DNA of 64,000 bases from Marinigracilibium pacificum (GTDB lineage: Bacteria > Bacteroidota > Bacteroidia > Cytophagales > Cyclobacteriaceae): NCBI RefSeq assembly GCF_012926615.1, contig NZ_JABBNU010000006.1, positions 1-64,000 of the forward strand, in the 5' to 3' direction. This document shows, one piece after another, positions 27,331 through 36,641 of the stretch; the first letter of the stretch is position 1, and each line of letters begins with the position of its first letter. The position numbers and the translations under genes are program-made. The notes beneath the pieces were generated by a model, which did no database searches, was not told the DNA's origin, and saw only the letters and a program-made list of their open reading frames with translations.

Positions 27331-28227
27331 ATGATACATATTTTAGATCTCAACTTCAGGAATATCAGAGAATCTATTGCGGCTTTTACAGTAGAAACTA
27401 ATGATGGTCCGGTTTTAATTGAAACGGGCCCACATTCGACATACCGATATTTAAGGACATCAATGAAAATGAGGGGGCTTGATGTCAGAGATGTAAAGCA
27501 TGTGTTATTAACTCATATTCACCTTGATCACGCAGGAGCTGCATGGAAACTGGCAAATAAAGAAGCCCAAATATACGTTCATCCAAGAGGCGAAAAACAC
27601 TTGGCAAATCCAGAAAGACTGATGGAAAGTGCTACCAGGATATATGGAGACCAGATGGATTCTTTATGGGGTAAAATGAAAAAAATCCCAAGTGAAAGAA
27701 TTACTACTGTTGATCATGAAGAAGTTGTAACCATGGGAGGAGTTGACTTTAAAGCACTTCATACTCCAGGTCATGCTTCTCATCATATTGCATGGCAGGT
27801 TGGTGATGCAATATTTACAGGTGATGTTGGTGGTGTTAAAATTAATGGTGGTCCTGTAGTTGCCCCTTGTCCACCACCTGATATTGATATTGAAGCCTGG
27901 GATAATTCGATAGAAATTTTAAGGTCTGCATCTCCGGAAAGTTTATATCTCACTCATTTTGGAGAGATTTCTGGTAGAGAAAACGTTAAATCACATCTTG
28001 ATCAATTGCAGGAAAACATGCACAGACTGACAGAATGGATGAAACCTTATGTGGATGCTGAGGAAACTGATGAGCGGATAATACCCGAATTTCAAAAAAT
28101 TATGCATCGTATTTTGAAAGAAAATGGTGCAACTATTGGTATGCTTGAACAATATGAGGCTGCAAATCCAAGTTGGATGTCTGTGGCAGGACTTAAGAGA
28201 TACTGGGTTAAAAAAGATAATAAATAG
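27331..28227 (+). CDS. MBL-fold metallo-hydrolase
   Basis: This 298-aa protein has the metallo-beta-lactamase fold with the zinc motif HIHLDH (His62, His64, Asp66, His67). TPGHASHH, FTGDVGGV and YLTHFGE supply the remaining ligands. The arrangement is that of the broad glyoxalase-II-like group, which hydrolyses thioesters or related esters. Substrate is unknown. A roughly 80-residue C-terminal helical extension (HLDQLQENMHRLTEWM and onwards) is additional to the core. It is 20 bp after the M24 lipoprotein and 6 bp before plsC. Confidence 0.9.
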   Translation: MIHILDLNFRNIRESIAAFTVETNDGPVLIETGPHSTYRYLRTSMKMRGLDVRDVKHVLLTHIHLDHAGAAWKLANKEAQIYVHPRGEKHLANPERLMESATRIYGDQMDSLWGKMKKIPSERITTVDHEEVVTMGGVDFKALHTPGHASHHIAWQVGDAIFTGDVGGVKINGGPVVAPCPPPDIDIEAWDNSIEILRSASPESLYLTHFGEISGRENVKSHLDQLQENMHRLTEWMKPYVDAEETDERIIPEFQKIMHRILKENGATIGMLEQYEAANPSWMSVAGLKRYWVKKDNK

Positions 28228-28233
28228 TTTGTG

Positions 28234-28995
28234 ATGAAGAATTTTTTGAAGTGGATATATACTATTTATGCAGCCATTACTTTCGTTTTGGTGTTTTTGT
28301 GTATCTATCCTTTTTTCTTGATAATGATTTTTATAAAGCCGTTACAGGGGTATTTACACTTTATTAATCATATGTGGGCCAGAACATGGTTTACTATTGT
28401 AGGGATGCCTGTGAAAGTTGTTTATGAAAAGAAATTTTCATCTAAAAAACAGGTGATCTTCGTAGCGAATCACTTTAGCTATATGGATATAGCATTGATG
28501 ACATGGTTATTTAATAACTTCATTTTTATGGGTAAGTCATCAATTGCCCGGGTTCCTTTATTTGGCTATATGTTTCGTAAGCTACACATTACGGTAGACA
28601 GAAGCAGGGCAAAAGACAGATATGCCGCATACCGAAAAGGATTGGAGAAGATTAAAGAAGGTAAAAGTCTTGCGATTTTTCCTGAAGGAGGGATAAAAGC
28701 GAAGAACCCTCCACAAATGGCAATGTTTAAAGATGGGGCCTTCAGACTGGCAATCGAGCAAAATGTTGCGCTTGTCCCGGTTACTCTTCCTTATAATTGG
28801 TTAGTTTTGCCTGATGACCAATTTTTACTTAGCTGGCATAGCCAAAAGATGATTGTTCATGAACCAATTGAAACCCATGATCTTACTGAAAAGGATATCC
28901 CTGAATTGAAGAAAAGGGTTTATAGTATAATACAAAATAAGTTGGATGAGCATTTTCCTGCTTATGCAATCGAATCAGAAACCGTTAACGCATGA
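28234..28995 (+). CDS. plsC: 1-acyl-sn-glycerol-3-phosphate acyltransferase
   Basis: The protein is 253 aa from the ATG at 28234, with a GTG directly before it at 28231. It has an N-terminal transmembrane segment (about 10-32) and the acyltransferase motifs: NHFSYMD (catalytic His80 and Asp85) and FPEGG (149-153). PlsC adds the second acyl chain to lysophosphatidic acid to make phosphatidic acid at the inner membrane. TVDRSRAKDRYAAYRKGLEK lies between the motifs, as usual. Its stop overlaps gatC by 4 bp (ATGA). Other acyltransferases of this family acylate lipid A or ornithine lipids, so the exact acceptor is not certain. Confidence 0.92.
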   Translation: MKNFLKWIYTIYAAITFVLVFLCIYPFFLIMIFIKPLQGYLHFINHMWARTWFTIVGMPVKVVYEKKFSSKKQVIFVANHFSYMDIALMTWLFNNFIFMGKSSIARVPLFGYMFRKLHITVDRSRAKDRYAAYRKGLEKIKEGKSLAIFPEGGIKAKNPPQMAMFKDGAFRLAIEQNVALVPVTLPYNWLVLPDDQFLLSWHSQKMIVHEPIETHDLTEKDIPELKKRVYSIIQNKLDEHFPAYAIESETVNA

Positions 28996-29279
28996 AAATA
29001 GATAAGGAAACTGTTAGAAAAATAGCTCACCTGTCAAGACTTGAACTAAGTGCTGATCAGGAAGAAAATATGATTTCTAAACTATCAGAGATCCTTGAAT
29101 GGGTTGAAAAGTTAAATGAACTTGATACTGACGGCATTGATCCGCTAATCAATATTTCACAGGAAGTTAATCGGTGGAGAGAAGACGAAACACAAATAGA
29201 AATCACTCATGAGGAAGCGTTGAAAAATGCACCTAAGCATGATGAAGATTTCTTTATTGTACCTAAAGTGGTAGAATAA
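28992..29279 (+). CDS. gatC: Aspartyl/glutamyl-tRNA amidotransferase subunit C
   Basis: This 95-aa subunit begins with the family signature DKETVRKIAHLSRLELS and contains LSEILEWVEKLNELDTDGI. It ends EDFFIVPKVVE, the conserved tail that inserts between GatA and GatB. GatCAB converts Glu-tRNA(Gln), and where relevant Asp-tRNA(Asn), to the amidated form. gatA and gatB are not in this window, which is normal for Bacteroidota. It overlaps plsC by 4 bp and the next gene by one base (TAATG). Confidence 0.95.
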   Translation: MKIDKETVRKIAHLSRLELSADQEENMISKLSEILEWVEKLNELDTDGIDPLINISQEVNRWREDETQIEITHEEALKNAPKHDEDFFIVPKVVE

Positions 29280-32176
29280 TGACAAAATTTTTGATTGATA
29301 CAAAAAACAGTGTTACCGCAAGAATCCTGATTTTTGTAATTGCACTTGCATTTTTGGGAGTAGCATACTGGTGTATATCTGCATACATTCAAGGATCTGA
29401 CAAGGTTTTTCCTTGGATGGAAATGATCAGTCTCCAAAAATCTCCTCAGTCTGTCTTTTCATTTTCATTTATCACCAATCAATTTAATATTCTTGCCCAG
29501 AATTTTGTTGGACTAACATCTTTTGGGTCAGGACTGATGACCATCGAAGAGGAGCCTTTTCTATATCATTTAATCATTTTCTTTCTAGGATTTTCAGTAA
29601 TATTAAGTGCTATTCCAGCCTTAAATAAATATTATTTTTATATCGGCCTTTCATTGGCCATGCTAATATTAATATGGTCTGAAATAGATGCGTTGATGCT
29701 TTTTGGAAGTATCGAAAAATATCCTGTTATCGCATCTGTGATATTGATATTGGGACCGACATTCTTCTTTAAGTTTCGGTCAAAACAGACAAAATTCGGG
29801 CGCAGATGGATGGTTAATATGATGACTATATTACTGTTTATCCTTATGGTTATCAATTTTAGTGAGGTTGAGCGACCACTAATGCTGTTATCTGCAAACC
29901 TAATTTATGGTGACTTGATCATTTTTGGTATTTTGGTGTTATTTACTGCTCATGACCTCTTAACATTAGCTGCCTATTATATCGGGGGTAATTCAAAATC
30001 GAATCCAACATACTTACCTTTTGTATTTGTTTTTATTTTGTTAATCGGCAACCTGATTTTGTTATATCTGGGTTTTCATGAAGATTTTCAGAGTGATCTG
30101 ATACTAGCGCCGGCAATTTTGATGCTTGTTGGTGCTTATTTAGGCGGATGGATTTCTTGGAGACTTAAGCTCAAAGAAGGGGAGTTGATAATTCAATGGG
30201 AAAATGATGGTAAGTTTTTCTATTTAGGGTTAGGACTGGTAGTATTTGGATTGATAGCATTTCAAGCTTCAACAGCAATTGATACCTTATTATATTCTAT
30301 CAATGATATTATTATTTTCCTTCAGATAGGACTTTTATTTAGTTTCTTTCTTTATGTCTTTATTAATTTCAATCAGTTTCTAAAGCAAGGAATTCGCATT
30401 GGAGATAATTTGTACAGACCAAAAATAATTCCTTATGTAAGTGTTTTTGTTCTTGGAGCAGTAATAGGAATAGGGCTGTATTTTCTAAGCGGACAGCTGA
30501 TTACAAAATATGCTAAAGCGTCACATCAGTCTTTATTGGGTGATTATCATTATTTTCTTGATGAAAGGCAACAGGCTGAAGTTTATTTTCGCAGATCCAG
30601 ATTTATTGCAAATCGTAATATTCATGCGAATATGGCGATGGCATCACTTATGCGTTTGAGAGGAGAGAAAGTTCGTGAGCAGGTATTTTATGCCGAAGCT
30701 GTAAAATTGGCTCCTGATTTGAAGGCTCAGCTCAACGCTATCAGGTTACTAAGAGAAGAAGGCCGTGATTTTGAAGCATTATTTAGTGCAACAGATGTAG
30801 AGAAGTATTTCGAAAATGATCCTCAATATTGGATTACCAGGGGGGCGGCCTACGCAAATGTCAAGGTATACGATTCGGCTGTATGGAGCTTTGAAAGAGC
30901 TTATGATCTTGGGTTTAAAGAAAAAGCTGTATCAAATATTATGGCAGTAGAACGACTGCTAAATATTGATGAAGATACTGACTCATTATTATCACTCACA
31001 GGTTCCGAGATAAGGTCAGATTTATTTTATGGGAACTGGACTTCTCTACAAAATCTAAAAAGAGCAGATATTGGAAGTTTGAAATATGCTGGTTCTGACT
31101 CAGTTTTAAATAAAAGTTCATTTATTCTGTTGAATAATGCGGTTGTCAATAAATTGATAAATCTAAATGATTCAATTGTCGATCTTGAGCCATATCGATA
31201 TCAAATGAAAAATGCTGAATTTATCGGAGACATTGAGCAGCTAAGCATTTTTGATAATTATTTGAAGGGAAATTTCACTAGCGCACTTTATGAGTTAGCA
31301 GGATTAGCAGGAAGTTCTACTGGTAGCTATTACCGGTTTTTACAAGGAATGATTATGGGTGATATGTTTCATCCGGGACTTGCGGCGGATTATTTCCTAA
31401 GAGCAGAAGCTAGCGGTTTTGAAGGTAGCGCATGGGTAGGAATACTTGCTCTATTAGAAAATGGTGAGTTAGAAGAAGCGCAAAGTATTTATAAAGATGC
31501 AATTGAATCAGGCTCAACTCCTCCTGAATATATAAAAGACCATCGCTTATTGTTAACTGAGGGAATACCTGAATCACCCGAACATGAAGCAGTTATTTTG
31601 AAGTCTATTTTAAGAAAAAATCCATATTCTAATATTACTGATTTGATTGGTCTGGATTCAATTTCAGATGGCGTAATAGGGCTTTTGGTGAAATATGAAG
31701 TTTCAAAAGGAAGGTTATCTCGTGCAAGGGAGCTTACGTCAGGTAATATACCTTTAGATAGAGTATCTCAAATGGTGTTGTCAGGTAAGGCCTTAAATGA
31801 AGCTCCGGTAACTGTTCGAGAAAAAGTTTATAATGAATTTTATTCAGAGTATTTAAAAATGTCTTCTGATGATCTTGAGGCAAAATCATTAAAACTTTTG
31901 TATGAAATCCCTATAATACTTGCAATTTCATCTGAACTTGAAAAACGAGGTGAATTGTTAAAAGCAAATAATGTAATGGCAAATGCTTTTAACACACAAC
32001 CTTCAAATGAAGTATTACAAGTTGAATATGTTATGAGTTGTGCAAAGTCTGGTCTTGAAGACTATGCAAGAAAAACATTTGTTGACATAGAGAAAACTAT
32101 TCCTTCGGACAGTGCTCAGTCTATAAGAAAGTCTATCGATGAATTGTTAGTTAAACCTGAAACAGACTGGGAATAA
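29279..32176 (+). CDS. Large membrane protein with C-terminal TPR-like repeats, unknown function
   Basis: This 965-aa protein has about 10-11 predicted transmembrane segments in residues 15-400. Regions of helical TPR-like repeats follow (about 415-960), for example FLDERQQAEVYFRRSR and WITRGAAYANVKVYDSAVWS. No enzymatic motif was seen. The architecture, a polytopic membrane part with a soluble helical-repeat half, suggests a scaffold or envelope assembly factor. A function cannot be named. Its start overlaps the gatC stop by one base, so it is probably translated by coupling. No catalytic or secretion signature argues for a specific system. Confidence 0.75.
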   Translation: MTKFLIDTKNSVTARILIFVIALAFLGVAYWCISAYIQGSDKVFPWMEMISLQKSPQSVFSFSFITNQFNILAQNFVGLTSFGSGLMTIEEEPFLYHLIIFFLGFSVILSAIPALNKYYFYIGLSLAMLILIWSEIDALMLFGSIEKYPVIASVILILGPTFFFKFRSKQTKFGRRWMVNMMTILLFILMVINFSEVERPLMLLSANLIYGDLIIFGILVLFTAHDLLTLAAYYIGGNSKSNPTYLPFVFVFILLIGNLILLYLGFHEDFQSDLILAPAILMLVGAYLGGWISWRLKLKEGELIIQWENDGKFFYLGLGLVVFGLIAFQASTAIDTLLYSINDIIIFLQIGLLFSFFLYVFINFNQFLKQGIRIGDNLYRPKIIPYVSVFVLGAVIGIGLYFLSGQLITKYAKASHQSLLGDYHYFLDERQQAEVYFRRSRFIANRNIHANMAMASLMRLRGEKVREQVFYAEAVKLAPDLKAQLNAIRLLREEGRDFEALFSATDVEKYFENDPQYWITRGAAYANVKVYDSAVWSFERAYDLGFKEKAVSNIMAVERLLNIDEDTDSLLSLTGSEIRSDLFYGNWTSLQNLKRADIGSLKYAGSDSVLNKSSFILLNNAVVNKLINLNDSIVDLEPYRYQMKNAEFIGDIEQLSIFDNYLKGNFTSALYELAGLAGSSTGSYYRFLQGMIMGDMFHPGLAADYFLRAEASGFEGSAWVGILALLENGELEEAQSIYKDAIESGSTPPEYIKDHRLLLTEGIPESPEHEAVILKSILRKNPYSNITDLIGLDSISDGVIGLLVKYEVSKGRLSRARELTSGNIPLDRVSQMVLSGKALNEAPVTVREKVYNEFYSEYLKMSSDDLEAKSLKLLYEIPIILAISSELEKRGELLKANNVMANAFNTQPSNEVLQVEYVMSCAKSGLEDYARKTFVDIEKTIPSDSAQSIRKSIDELLVKPETDWE

Positions 32177-32268
32177 TCCGATTGTCATTATTTCTTTCCG
32201 CTTGTAAATAATTGGTTTCCTATTTGAACAATCATTAGTTTATTTAGGTTGCTAATAAAACAGAGATT

Positions 32269-32982
32269 ATGGCTAAGGTTATCGAAACAAACAATATTTC
32301 TAAAATATATAAAATGGGTACTCAAACAGTGGAAGCGCTAAAGAGTATTTCCATTTCAATTGATAAAGGAGAATATGTTGCATTTATGGGGCCATCAGGT
32401 TCTGGGAAATCGACATTGATGAATATTGTTGGTTGTCTTGATACTCCTACAGCAGGTTCATATATATTAAATAACAATGATGTTTCAAGTCTTTCTGATA
32501 ATGAACTTGCATTGATCAGAAACAAGGAAATTGGATTTGTATTTCAAACATTCAACCTTTTACCTAGATCTACAGCATTAGAAAATGTTGCTCTTCCTTT
32601 AATTTACGCTGGCTATAGTAAATCAGAACGCCTTGAAAAAGCAATGGAAGTACTTAAAAGTGTTGGATTAGGAGACAGAGCAGACCATAAACCCAATGAA
32701 CTTTCAGGGGGACAACGTCAGCGTGTTGCTGTTGCCAGAGCTTTGGTGAATGATCCGAGTATTATTCTAGCAGATGAACCTACAGGTAACCTGGATACTA
32801 AGACCTCTTATGAGATCATGGATCTTTTTCAAAATCTTCATGACCAGGGAAATACAATTATTATGGTGACTCACGAAGATGATATAGCACATTACGCCCA
32901 TCGTATTGTCAGACTTCGTGACGGATTAATTGAAACTGATACTATAAATACCGATATTCGTAGCGGAAAAATAGAAGCTTAG
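32269..32982 (+). CDS. ABC transporter ATP-binding protein, LolD/MacB type
   Basis: This 237-aa ATPase has Walker A GPSGSGKS (residues 41-48), a Q-loop in [10 protein letters not shown], signature LSGGQ (145-149), Walker B IILADE (165-170) and the MVTHEDD switch His. The sequence is of the LolD/MacB/FtsE branch that powers lipoprotein release or envelope export by partner FtsX-like permeases. No such permease is adjacent; the next gene is the cobalamin adenosyltransferase 2 bp later. The partner must be encoded elsewhere, so the exported substrate is not known. Confidence 0.92.
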   Translation: MAKVIETNNISKIYKMGTQTVEALKSISISIDKGEYVAFMGPSGSGKSTLMNIVGCLDTPTAGSYILNNNDVSSLSDNELALIRNKEIGFVFQTFNLLPRSTALENVALPLIYAGYSKSERLEKAMEVLKSVGLGDRADHKPNELSGGQRQRVAVARALVNDPSIILADEPTGNLDTKTSYEIMDLFQNLHDQGNTIIMVTHEDDIAHYAHRIVRLRDGLIETDTINTDIRSGKIEA

Positions 32983-32984
32983 TA

Positions 32985-33533
32985 ATGAAGGTATATACTA
33001 AAACAGGTGATGACGGAACTACCGGAATCCTTGGAGGTACACGTCTAACAAAATCTCATATCCGTATTGAGGCCTATGGTACTGTTGATGAATTATTATC
33101 CTGGATAGGAATGGTTCGTGATCAGGAGGTTAACTCATCTAGAAAAGATATCTTGGTGAATATTCAAGACAGACTTTTTACCCTTGGATCATATCTCGCC
33201 TCAGATCCTGTCAAATCAAAAGTGGTTATTCCTGAAATTAAGGAGGAGGATATAAAAGCTCTGGAGTTAGAAATGGATCAAATGGATGAAAAATTACCTC
33301 CCTTGAGAAATTTTGTTTTACCAGGAGGCCATCAGTCAGTAAGTTATGTCCATATAGCACGGACTGTGTGCAGAAGAGCTGAACGGGCTGTGGTGTTATT
33401 AAATGAAAATCAGGAAGTCAATAGTTTGGTTATACAGTACCTTAACAGATTATCAGATTATCTGTTTGTGTTGTCCAGAATGAATGCACATGAGCTTAAT
33501 GCTGAAGAAACTCCCTGGGTTCCGAAAAAGTAA
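32985..33533 (+). CDS. Cob(I)yrinic acid a,c-diamide adenosyltransferase, PduO type
   Basis: This 182-aa protein carries the PduO-type markers: KVYTKTGDDGTTGILGG near the start, RIEAYGTVDEL, then LPPLRNFVLPGG and ARTVCRRAERAVV. It transfers the adenosyl group of ATP to cob(I)alamin, making coenzyme B12 for mutases. It is 2 bp after the ABC ATPase and probably cotranscribed. No B12-dependent enzyme or cobalamin riboswitch is in the window. PduO is the usual adenosyltransferase in Bacteroidota. Confidence 0.94.
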   Translation: MKVYTKTGDDGTTGILGGTRLTKSHIRIEAYGTVDELLSWIGMVRDQEVNSSRKDILVNIQDRLFTLGSYLASDPVKSKVVIPEIKEEDIKALELEMDQMDEKLPPLRNFVLPGGHQSVSYVHIARTVCRRAERAVVLLNENQEVNSLVIQYLNRLSDYLFVLSRMNAHELNAEETPWVPKK

Positions 33534-33556
33534 ATCTCATATTATTTTAAGCCTCA

Positions 33557-33574
33557 AATTCTGTATACAGAATT
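33557..33574. promoter_or_regulatory. Perfect 18-bp palindrome upstream of ilvE
   Basis: AATTCTGTATACAGAATT at 33557-33574 is perfectly self-complementary. It lies 24 bp after the adenosyltransferase stop and 164 bp before the ilvE start. A dimeric regulator could bind it, or it may be only a stem. No T-run follows, so terminator function is doubtful. Confidence 0.4.
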
Positions 33575-33737
33575 AAATTTTGTTTTTAGATTAATTTTAT
33601 CGTATACCAATATTTTATTTTGGTTAATTCATAGTTGTTTTTCTTTATTTTTGAAAAAGCTTGGGTTTCAATGTCTAAAATTGATAGATTTGCAAATATT
33701 TTAATTGAAGAGCCGATTCTTCTAAAATGTACCCAAC

Positions 33738-34802
33738 ATGACCGAAACGATTGATATTAAAGTAACAAAAATACAGGAGTCTAAACTGCCTGGTGTTGAT
33801 TTTGATAATATTCCCTTCGGGCGAATTTATACTGATCACATGTTTATGGCAGATTATAAAGATGGTAAATGGCAAAATTTTCAAATTTTACCATACGGGC
33901 CTCTTCAACTTGATCCTGCTACAACCACACTCCATTATGCACAATCAATATTTGAAGGATTAAAGGCTTATAAGTCGGAATCCGGAGAAACGTTGGTTTT
34001 CAGGCCTTTCGCAAATTATGAAAGACTGAATAAATCAGCAGAGAGAATGTGTATCCCTGAAATACCTAAAGAAATTTATGAGCAGGGAATGAGAGCATTA
34101 TTAGAAATTGATAATGATTGGATTCCAAATGAGGTTGGTAAGTCTTTGTATATCAGGCCATTTATTTTTGGTACAGATGATTTTATAGGGATCAGACCTT
34201 CAGATAACTATAAGTTTTTAATAATTACTTGTCCTGTAGGTGCATATTATGCTGAACCAGTAAGTGTTAAAATTGAAACACATTTTACACGTGCTGTAAA
34301 AGGTGGTGTTGGATATGCCAAGACAGCAGGTAATTATGCTGCTTCTTTGTACCCTGCAAAACTTGCTGCTGAGCAAGGTTATCAACAGTTAATCTGGACT
34401 GATGGCCAGGAACATAAGTATATTGAAGAATCTGGAACAATGAATGTAATGTTCCGAATTGATGATACTTTGGTTACTCCTCACCCTGGAGATTCGGTTT
34501 TACCTGGAATTACCAGAGATAGTGTATTACAACTTGCTCGTGACTGGGGGTATAAGGTTGAAGAAAGAAAAATTTCTGTTGATGAAATATTAAAAGCTGC
34601 ACAGGAAGGTCGTATTAAAGAAGCATTTGGTACCGGAACTGCAGCTACCATTGCACAGATTAAGAAGATCGGTTACGAAGGGGTAGATTATGAATTGCCT
34701 CCGGTGAAAGACAGAGAGTGGTCAAATAGATTCCTTAAAGAGCTTGATATGATTAAATATGGTCAGACTGAAGATAAGTTCGGTTGGAATTATAAATTAT
34801 AA
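33738..34802 (+). CDS. ilvE: Branched-chain amino acid aminotransferase
   Basis: This 354-aa class IV PLP aminotransferase has the conserved motifs YAQSIFEGLKAYKSE, the PLP lysine in YAKTAGNYAASL, and IEESGTMNVMF. It interconverts Leu, Ile and Val with their 2-oxoacids using glutamate. The length and the FGTDDFIGIRPSDNYKF block suit the longer Bacteroidota/eukaryote-like branch rather than the E. coli one. It is monocistronic, with a terminator at 34821-34850 and the 18-bp palindrome upstream. Confidence 0.95.
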   Translation: MTETIDIKVTKIQESKLPGVDFDNIPFGRIYTDHMFMADYKDGKWQNFQILPYGPLQLDPATTTLHYAQSIFEGLKAYKSESGETLVFRPFANYERLNKSAERMCIPEIPKEIYEQGMRALLEIDNDWIPNEVGKSLYIRPFIFGTDDFIGIRPSDNYKFLIITCPVGAYYAEPVSVKIETHFTRAVKGGVGYAKTAGNYAASLYPAKLAAEQGYQQLIWTDGQEHKYIEESGTMNVMFRIDDTLVTPHPGDSVLPGITRDSVLQLARDWGYKVEERKISVDEILKAAQEGRIKEAFGTGTAATIAQIKKIGYEGVDYELPPVKDREWSNRFLKELDMIKYGQTEDKFGWNYKL

Positions 34803-34817
34803 AAGATCCTAAAAACA

Positions 34818-34850
34818 TTAAAATCACGGCTTTCAGTCGTGATTTTTTTT
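34818..34850 (+). terminator. Rho-independent terminator after ilvE
   Basis: AAATCACG (34821-34828) pairs with CGTGATTT (34838-34845), and T's continue to 34850. It is 18 bp after the ilvE stop. Confidence 0.8.
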
Positions 34851-34939
34851 ATTTTATAATCGTTAATTCATTTCTGTTATTAAATTACCGTTCAATCATC
34901 AGCCTGGACACTAATTTGAGAATAAACAAAATCTGTTGT

Positions 34940-35449
34940 ATGCGAATACTAATATTTTTATTATTGTTTACGTTTACTGCAACTGCAGCTTTTAGTCAGC
35001 AGTTTATCCGGATTACTAATAAATCGGGGTCAAAAAGAAAGGTGATAAACACTGGAGATCCTTTTATATACAAATTATACAATGATGAAACGGTCTATCG
35101 CGATCAGTTAATCGGAGTGTCTGACTCTACAATTCAGCTTACTTATGAACGTGTGAAGCCTGAAGATATTCAAGAGGTATATAATGTAAACCGAAATTAT
35201 ATGGATAAGCTTTCCGGATATATGATAGCCGGAGGAATAATTTTAGTGTCGATTGATTTTATTAACATCAAGATTGTTCAGGATGCAGATTATGAGCCAA
35301 GCACAGGTATTTTAGTTGCAAGTGCAGCCATGGTTGGTGGAGGAGCATTATATTTGATTTTGAGGCGAAAGAAATACCGTCTGGACAAAGGTTGGGATCT
35401 GAAGTTGATAAATATTGATTCGTTTGAAGATGTCTCAAATGATCAATAA
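34940..35449 (+). CDS. Hypothetical exported/membrane protein
   Basis: The product is 169 aa from the ATG at 34940. An upstream TTG at 34916 would add eight residues, but the ATG gives a clean signal peptide (hydrophobic residues 2-17, ending AAFSQQ). The middle (about 25-85) looks beta-rich, with FIYKLYNDETVYRDQL. Two hydrophobic stretches (about 91-108 and 127-144) flank a polar stretch, and the protein ends with a basic and then acidic tail. No family is recognised. It stands alone between ilvE and prfB; proteins of this kind are common orphan genes of Bacteroidota. Confidence 0.65.
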   Translation: MRILIFLLLFTFTATAAFSQQFIRITNKSGSKRKVINTGDPFIYKLYNDETVYRDQLIGVSDSTIQLTYERVKPEDIQEVYNVNRNYMDKLSGYMIAGGIILVSIDFINIKIVQDADYEPSTGILVASAAMVGGGALYLILRRKKYRLDKGWDLKLINIDSFEDVSNDQ

Positions 35450-35527
35450 GCCTTCATGCTTCATGATTAATTTATTTGTGCCTAACTTTGTCCTTGAAAA
35501 TAATTAAGAATTAATTTTTAACAATAT

Positions 35528-36641
35528 ATGACTGCAGATCAGCTTAAGAGTGCAAAGGCCAGAGTAGAGGCCTTGAGGGGGTATCTTTGACTACGATAAG
35601 AAAGTAGAAGAAATAAAAGAAATGGAAGACCTTTCTGCACAGCCAGACTTTTGGAGTGATCCGAATGAAGCTGAAAAAGTGATGAAAGGGATGAGGTCTC
35701 TGAAACAATGGACGAAAGCTTTTGAAAAAGTAAAAGGTCTTTATGATGATACTGAGACTTTTTATGAATTCTTTTCAATGGATGAGGCTACGGAGAAAGA
35801 AGTTGATGATAGCTTTGACAAATTGGAAGATGCTCTTGAAGAGTTGGAGTTTAAGAGAATGCTTTCAAATGAGGAAGACCAATTAAGTGCTATGATGGAG
35901 ATTAATCCTGGTGCCGGAGGTACAGAGAGTCAGGATTGGTCAGATATTTTAATGAGGATGTACGTAATGTGGGGTGAGAAAAACGGGTATAGTGTTCGAG
36001 AGGTAAGTTATCAGCCGGGTGATGTTGCCGGACTGAAATCTGCAACATTGGAATTTACCGGAGACTTTGCATATGGATATCTGAAAGCTGAGACTGGTGT
36101 TCATCGTCTGGTTAGAATTTCTCCTTTTGATAGTGGTGGACGAAGACATACCTCGTTTTCATCGGTGTATGTTTATCCTGTTGTTGATGATTCAATTAAT
36201 ATTGAGATAAATCAGGCAGATATTACCTGGGAGACATTCCGCGCTGGAGGTAAAGGTGGGCAGAATGTTAACAAAGTTGAAACAGCCGTAAGGTTGAGAC
36301 ATGCTCCTTCAGGAGTTGTTGTTGAATGTCAGCAGGAAAGAAGTCAGCTTCAGAATAAAGAAAAGGCTTTGAATATGCTTAAATCAAGATTATATCAGAT
36401 TGAGATTGAAAAGCGAAATAAAGCAAAAGCAGAAGTTGAAAGTTCGAAAATGGCTATTGATTTTGGTAGCCAGATTAGAAATTATGTGCTTCATCCTTAT
36501 AAACTAATCAAAGACGCCCGTACAGGTGTGGAAAGAACTGATGTTCAAAATGTTCTTGATGGAGATATAAATGATTATATCAAGGCATTCCTTATGGGGA
36601 AGAAATACGATAAGCACGGAGAAAATACCGAAGAAGTATGA
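35528..36641 (+). CDS. prfB: Peptide chain release factor 2, made by programmed +1 frameshift
   Basis: The 370-aa RF2 is read in two frames. The first starts at ATG 35528 and runs 20 codons to an in-frame TGA (35588-35590). The ribosome then slips +1 on the CTT codon and continues as GAC, joining the long second frame. The site has all the classic parts: AGGGGG (an internal Shine-Dalgarno-like sequence), TAT, CTT, TGA and a following C. RF2 reads UAA and UGA, so low RF2 favours slipping and more RF2; this is autoregulation. The SPF tripeptide (198-200) and GGQ (243-245) are present. A conventional call would start at 35622 and lose the N-terminus. The stop overlaps the next start by 4 bp. Confidence 0.95.
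35578..35591 (+). promoter_or_regulatory. Programmed +1 frameshift site of prfB
   Basis: AGGGGG, then TAT CTT TGA C (ending 35591). The Shine-Dalgarno-like stretch lies just upstream of the CTT slippery codon and the TGA stop, the arrangement established for RF2 autoregulation. Confidence 0.93.

Noticed and set aside
33541-33640. Rho-independent terminator after the cobalamin adenosyltransferase
   Set aside because: The palindrome there lacks a following T-run, so terminator function is not supported.
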